Below, piece after piece: positions 60,533-64,000 of a DNA stretch of 64,000 nt (position 1 is its first letter; every line of letters begins with the position of its first letter). Origin of the DNA: Paenibacillus periandrae. GTDB taxonomy: Bacteria; Bacillota; Bacilli; Paenibacillales; NBRC-103111. The DNA is taken from assembly GCF_022458865.1 (NCBI RefSeq), contig NZ_JAJNMU010000022.1, positions 1 through 64,000 on the forward strand, written 5' to 3'. A program made the position numbers and the translations under genes. Under the pieces are notes generated by a model, which did no database searches, was not told the DNA's origin, and saw nothing but the letters and a program-made list of their open reading frames with translations.

Positions 60533-61939
60533 TTGAGCAAAGGGCGCGTTGTGAATATAACGGGGCCGGTTGTCGACATTGAGTTCGAACGTGGACAGCT
60601 CCCTGAGATTTTGAATGCAATCACAATTGAGAAAAAAGCCGAAAAAGCTGGCGAGCAGGACATCAAGTTAACCGTTGAAGCTGCTGTGCATTTGGGCGAT
60701 AACCTGGTTCGTTGTGTTGCGATGTCAACTACGGATGGTCTTGTTCGTGGTACAGAAGCAATCGACACAGGTGCAGCGATTTCGGTACCGGTAGGTGCAG
60801 CAACACTTGGACGTGTATTTAACGTATTGGGTAACCCGATTGACGGTAACGAAGTAGTAGACCGTACATTAACGAGCCCAATTCACAAAAGCGCACCTGC
60901 ATTCGACAACTTGTCCACGCAAGCGGAAATTTTGGAAACAGGTATCAAGGTAATCGACTTGATGGCTCCTTACGTTAAGGGTGGTAAAATCGGATTGTTC
61001 GGTGGTGCCGGTGTAGGTAAAACCGTAACGATGCAGGAATTGATTCACAACATCGCATCCGAGCATGGCGGTATTTCCGTATTTGCCGGTGTTGGTGAGA
61101 GAACGCGTGAAGGTAATGACTTGTATCACGAAATGAAAGAATCTGGCGTTATTGACAAAACCGCAATGGTTTTTGGTCAAATGAACGAGCCTCCAGGTGC
61201 ACGTCTTCGTGTAGCCCTGTCCGGTTTGACAATGGCAGAGTATTTCCGTGATCAAGAAGGCCGTGATGTGCTTCTGTTTATCGATAACATTTTCCGGTTT
61301 ACTCAAGCGGGTTCCGAGGTATCTGCCCTTCTGGGTCGTATGCCATCCGCAGTAGGTTACCAGCCAACGCTGGCAACGGAAATGGGTCAATTGCAAGAGC
61401 GTATTACTTCAACTAAAAAAGGCTCTGTAACATCAATCCAAGCGATTTATGTTCCTGCCGATGACTATACGGATCCGGCTCCTGCTACAGCATTTGCCCA
61501 CTTGGATGCAACAACAAACCTTGAGCGTAATATTGCTGCAATGGGTATTTTCCCGGCGGTTGATCCACTTGCATCTTCTTCCCGTATTTTGACTCCTGAA
61601 ATTGTTGGTGAAGAGCACTATAACGTAGCGCAAGGCGTTAAAAAAACTTTGCAACGGTATAAGGAATTGTTGGATATTATCGCAATTTTGGGTATGGATG
61701 AGTTGTCTGAAGAAGACAAGCTTACCGTATACCGTGCAAGACGGATTCAATTGTTCTTTGCTCAACCGCTTCACGTTGCTGAAGCATTTAACGGGATTCC
61801 AGGGCTTTTCGTTCCGGTTAAAGATACCGTGCGCAGCTTTAAGGAAATTCTTGAAGGCAAGCATGATCATCTTCCGGAGCCAGCATTCCATAACGTGGGT
61901 GCAATTGAGCAAGTTATCGAAAAAGCAAAAACCATGTAA
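60533..61939 (+). CDS. atpD: ATP synthase F1 subunit beta
   Basis: 468 residues, catalytic subunit. P-loop GGAGVGKTVTMQELI, catalytic Glu in GVGERTREGNDLYHEM, and ALSGLTMAEYFRD. It starts at TTG 60533 with GGAGGAG upstream. The leader holds a palindrome and a hairpin element. Confidence 0.97.
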   Translation: MSKGRVVNITGPVVDIEFERGQLPEILNAITIEKKAEKAGEQDIKLTVEAAVHLGDNLVRCVAMSTTDGLVRGTEAIDTGAAISVPVGAATLGRVFNVLGNPIDGNEVVDRTLTSPIHKSAPAFDNLSTQAEILETGIKVIDLMAPYVKGGKIGLFGGAGVGKTVTMQELIHNIASEHGGISVFAGVGERTREGNDLYHEMKESGVIDKTAMVFGQMNEPPGARLRVALSGLTMAEYFRDQEGRDVLLFIDNIFRFTQAGSEVSALLGRMPSAVGYQPTLATEMGQLQERITSTKKGSVTSIQAIYVPADDYTDPAPATAFAHLDATTNLERNIAAMGIFPAVDPLASSSRILTPEIVGEEHYNVAQGVKKTLQRYKELLDIIAILGMDELSEEDKLTVYRARRIQLFFAQPLHVAEAFNGIPGLFVPVKDTVRSFKEILEGKHDHLPEPAFHNVGAIEQVIEKAKTM

Positions 61940-62032
61940 GTTTGCATTAGCCAATTGAGTAGCGGCATACACAATGAGTTTGCATACGCAAACCTGGTGC
62001 AATATAGCTTCTATTTGAAAGGTACAGATCAT

Positions 62033-62072
62033 GCTTACGAAGTAAAGCTTTCCTTACGGAAAGCTCTTAGGA
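62033..62072 (+). repeat. GCTTACGAAG-box/AGCTTT hairpin element, copy 3 (atpC leader)
   Basis: GCTTACGAAG (62033-62042), AGCTTTCC (62046-62053) pairing with GGAAAGCT (62058-62065), then CTTAGGAGGAG, the atpC ribosome-binding site. Confidence 0.65.
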
Positions 62073-62081
62073 GGAGTCCAA

Positions 62082-62483
62082 GTGAGTACTTTCTTGCTGG
62101 AAATTGTTACCCCCGAGCGTAAAGTGTATGCCGATCAGGTGGACATGATTAGCGTGAAGGGTGCAGAAGGAGAGCTTGGTATTCTGCCAAATCACATCCC
62201 TTTGGTGACTCCATTAAAAGTGGCACCGGTTATCGTGAAGCAGGGCGGTAAGCAGCATTATATCGCCGTGAATGGTGGCTTTATGGAGGTACGTAAGGAT
62301 AAGGTGGTCATATTGGCGGAAAGCGCCGAGCTGCCGGAACAAATTGATGTCGATCGTGCTAAAGAAGCCAAAACACGTGCTGAACAGCGTATGTCTTCCA
62401 AACAGGATCAAGTCGATTTCAAACGCGCTGAACTGGCTTTGCAAAGAGCGGTTAATCGGATCAACGTTTCCAGTAAATCATAA
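62082..62483 (+). CDS. atpC: ATP synthase F1 subunit epsilon
   Basis: 133 residues. N-terminal beta sandwich (LEIVTPERKVYADQVDMISVKGAEGELGIL split across the domain) and a C-terminal helical hairpin. Start is GTG 62082 with AGGAGGAG upstream. It is the final gene of the atp operon. Confidence 0.95.
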   Translation: MSTFLLEIVTPERKVYADQVDMISVKGAEGELGILPNHIPLVTPLKVAPVIVKQGGKQHYIAVNGGFMEVRKDKVVILAESAELPEQIDVDRAKEAKTRAEQRMSSKQDQVDFKRAELALQRAVNRINVSSKS

Positions 62484-62496
62484 GGAAACGAACATA

Positions 62497-62530
62497 AACG
62501 GAGGGACACATGTTCCTTCGTTTTTTGTGT
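62497..62530 (+). terminator. ATP synthase operon terminator
   Basis: ACGGAGG pairs with CCTTCGT (one G-T), followed by TTTTTT, 14 bp after the atpC stop. Confidence 0.75.
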
Positions 62531-62560
62531 TATATAAAAAATGTGATATGGAATATTGAT

Positions 62561-62589
62561 TAGACACCTAAACACCCATTTGATATAAT
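62561..62589 (+). promoter_or_regulatory. nuo operon promoter
   Basis: TAGACA (62561-62566), 17 bp, TATAAT (62584-62589), with TG one base before the -10 (extended -10). It gives a leader of about 170 nt. Confidence 0.75.
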
Positions 62590-62766
62590 TGTGGGGCATA
62601 TACGAACAGAAGTTATGTGCATGTTTCGATTTGCAAATGAGGGAAGGCTTCGCGATTGCAACTTGGGTGCGCTTACAAGCTTACATGAATGGACTTTTCT
62701 TATAAATCTGACAGCACATTTCCATAAAGCTTAACTATTTTAGCATGGGGAGGCGAGTCGTTCACG

Positions 62767-63132
62767 ATGTATATGAACAATTACGTTGTCGTATCCATTT
62801 TTCTCATTCTTGGAGTATTGCTTCCTGTTGTAGCGCTTACGGCAGGCCGTTTCTTGCGTCCTTACAAGCCGCTGGATGAGAAGTATACTACTTATGAGAG
62901 TGGTAACGAACCGGTGGGCGAAAGCCATGTGCGCTTTAACATCCGGTATTATTTATTTGCGCTGATGTTTGTCATTTTTGATGTGGAAACTGTATTTTTG
63001 TATCCTTGGGCCGTTGCGTTTAAGCAACTCGGCTTGTTTGCTGTTGTTGAAATGGCGATTTTCGTAGGATTGCTTGTGGTTGGATTAATTTATGCTTGGA
63101 AGAAGAAGGTGCTGCAATGGACTTCAATCTAG
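62767..63132 (+). CDS. nuoA: NADH-quinone oxidoreductase subunit A
   Basis: 121 residues, three helices. The loop YESGNEPVGESHVRFNIRYYLFAL, with the conserved ESG and F/Y-rich segment, and FDVETVFLYPWAV, are family marks. GGAGGCG lies upstream of ATG 62767. Overlaps nuoB by 16 bp. Confidence 0.94.
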   Translation: MYMNNYVVVSIFLILGVLLPVVALTAGRFLRPYKPLDEKYTTYESGNEPVGESHVRFNIRYYLFALMFVIFDVETVFLYPWAVAFKQLGLFAVVEMAIFVGLLVVGLIYAWKKKVLQWTSI

Positions 63133-63635
63133 AGTCAATTACTCCGGAAGAAAGAGAAGAGCTGGAGCGCAATGTGTTTATGACAACGCTTGAGCAGGTC
63201 AAGGCTTGGGCAAGAAGTAATTCGTTGTGGCCTTTAACCTTTGGATTGGCATGCTGTGCGATTGAAATGATGGGTGCCGGGGCTTCCCACTACGATTTGG
63301 ACCGTTTTGGCGTTATTTTTCGGACTTCACCAAGGCAATCCGATGTTATGATCGTAGCAGGTACCGTAACCAAGAAGATGGCTCCGCTGCTGCGCCGCCT
63401 TTATGACCAAATGCCAGAGCCCAAATGGGTTATTGCGATGGGCTCCTGTGCCACCGCCGGTGGACCTTACGTCAAATCCTATGCCGTTGTTAAAGGCGTG
63501 GATCAGGTCGTACCGGTTGATGTCTACATTCCAGGCTGTCCACCGAACCCTGCCGCTCTGATTTATGGAATTAATAAGCTGCAGGAGAAAATTCGTTACG
63601 AGGCGAAAACCGGCAAGCAGGTGACTAATCGATGA
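63117..63635 (+). CDS. nuoB: NADH-quinone oxidoreductase subunit B
   Basis: 172 residues. Ligands of the N2 iron-sulfur cluster are seen as LACCAIEMMG, GSCATAGGPY and PGCPPNPAAL. ATG 63117 (MDFNLESITPEE) lies within the end of nuoA; the frame opens 21 bp earlier without a ribosome-binding site. Quinone-proximal cluster protein. Confidence 0.95.
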   Translation: MDFNLESITPEEREELERNVFMTTLEQVKAWARSNSLWPLTFGLACCAIEMMGAGASHYDLDRFGVIFRTSPRQSDVMIVAGTVTKKMAPLLRRLYDQMPEPKWVIAMGSCATAGGPYVKSYAVVKGVDQVVPVDVYIPGCPPNPAALIYGINKLQEKIRYEAKTGKQVTNR

Positions 63636-64000
63636 GTGATGAACAAAAGAAAGATGAATTGGATACAGATAAACGGAATACGGATAAAACGGAGACTGAG
63701 AGCCCTTCAGCTCCAGATGCAGATGCAGATGCAGCTACAGTAGATGCAGACAAGGAGGCAAAGGCTAAGGCTGACGCGGAAGCGCGAGCTGCCAGAGCCA
63801 TCGCCCGAGCCAAAAGGGCTGAGGCTGCAGCCGGGGCGTCTCCTACTGCGGCACAAGGCGCTGCTTCGACAGAAGTTACCGCGGGTGATCCAGCAGCAGC
63901 GGATGATGAGAAGGAAGCGAAAGCGAAGGCTGCCGCTGAAGCACGCGCCGCTCGTGCCGCTGCCAGAGGCAAGAAAACAGAGGGTGAAGAGGACGCAGGT
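63632..64000 (+). CDS. nuoC: NADH-quinone oxidoreductase subunit C, N-terminal part (runs off the window)
   Basis: The frame opens at ATG 63632, overlapping the nuoB stop (ATGA), and stays open to the last base (123 codons). What is visible is a charged, Ala-rich, low-complexity region, with a near repeat: KEAKAKADAEARAARA (about 46-61) and KEAKAKAAAEARAARA (about 97-112). The recognisable NuoC domain is not yet reached, so the name rests on order (nuoA-B-C). An N-terminal extension before NuoC is plausible in Paenibacillus, but the identity is inference. Confidence 0.65.
   Translation, partial: MSDEQKKDELDTDKRNTDKTETESPSAPDADADAATVDADKEAKAKADAEARAARAIARAKRAEAAAGASPTAAQGAASTEVTAGDPAAADDEKEAKAKAAAEARAARAAARGKKTEGEEDAG

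Overview
The window looks like a chromosomal segment of a Gram-positive, spore-forming member of the Paenibacillaceae, most likely Paenibacillus. The reasons are a Bacillus-type gene order (guaB-dacA-pdxS-pdxT-serS; prfA-prmC-spoIIR-ywlC-mntP-ywlE-rpiB-ywlG-glyA-upp-mnaA-atp), sporulation genes (sspP, spoIIR), strong AGGAGG ribosome-binding sites, frequent TTG/GTG starts and several AraC-type/YesM-type sugar regulators. No phage, transposase or CRISPR array was seen.

Layout. 1-485: 3' end of a 23S rRNA gene, 5S rRNA and terminator. 612-6588: guaB, dacA, the PLP synthase pair pdxST, serS and tRNA-Ser(TGA). 6817-9128: a small-gene stretch with sspP (47 codons), a Fur-boxed IsdG-type heme monooxygenase and an aldo/keto reductase. 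9376-12730: tRNA-Arg(CCT), then an ECF sigma/giant anti-sigma pair bounded on the far side by a partial copy of the tRNA 3' end, then a LexA-boxed YolD-like gene. 13052-18935 (minus strand): a CUT1 sugar ABC importer followed by a PTS IICB permease and its PRD antiterminator, with a cre site and a long leader terminator. 19144-22691: MgtC-like protein and a divergent AraC / dioxygenase / NHL-propeller locus. 23254-24291: GapB-type GAPDH with operator-like inverted repeats. 24456-31775: YesM/YesN two-component system, ABC importer and glycerophosphodiesterase. 31957-36506: secreted small protein, methyltransferase, and a ComP/ComA-like two-component pair with a divergent 70-residue peptide gene that resembles ComX. 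36861-40967: chemoreceptor and a second ECF sigma/anti-sigma/membrane-protein operon. 40964-43235: tadA beside a DnaA-box cluster, a DCC thiol oxidoreductase, and a c-di-GMP-I riboswitch in front of a PilZ protein. 43369-54987: housekeeping and sporulation genes, including a ZTP riboswitch ahead of rpiB-ywlG-glyA. 55106-62530: the complete ATP synthase operon. 62561-64000: start of the complex I (nuo) operon, running off the window.

The most interesting items are (a) the ComP/ComA-like pair with a divergent ComX-like candidate peptide and no ComQ in sight; (b) a recurring element (box GCTTACGAAG plus an AGCTTT/AAAGCT hairpin) found in the rRNA spacer and directly upstream of atpD and atpC, with a weaker copy at glyA; (c) the sigma/anti-sigma module bounded by a tRNA-Arg 3'-end repeat; (d) a c-di-GMP riboswitch controlling a c-di-GMP receptor; (e) a promoter with an embedded Fur box and a LexA box downstream of another. 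All calls come from reading the sequence; no database search was run.
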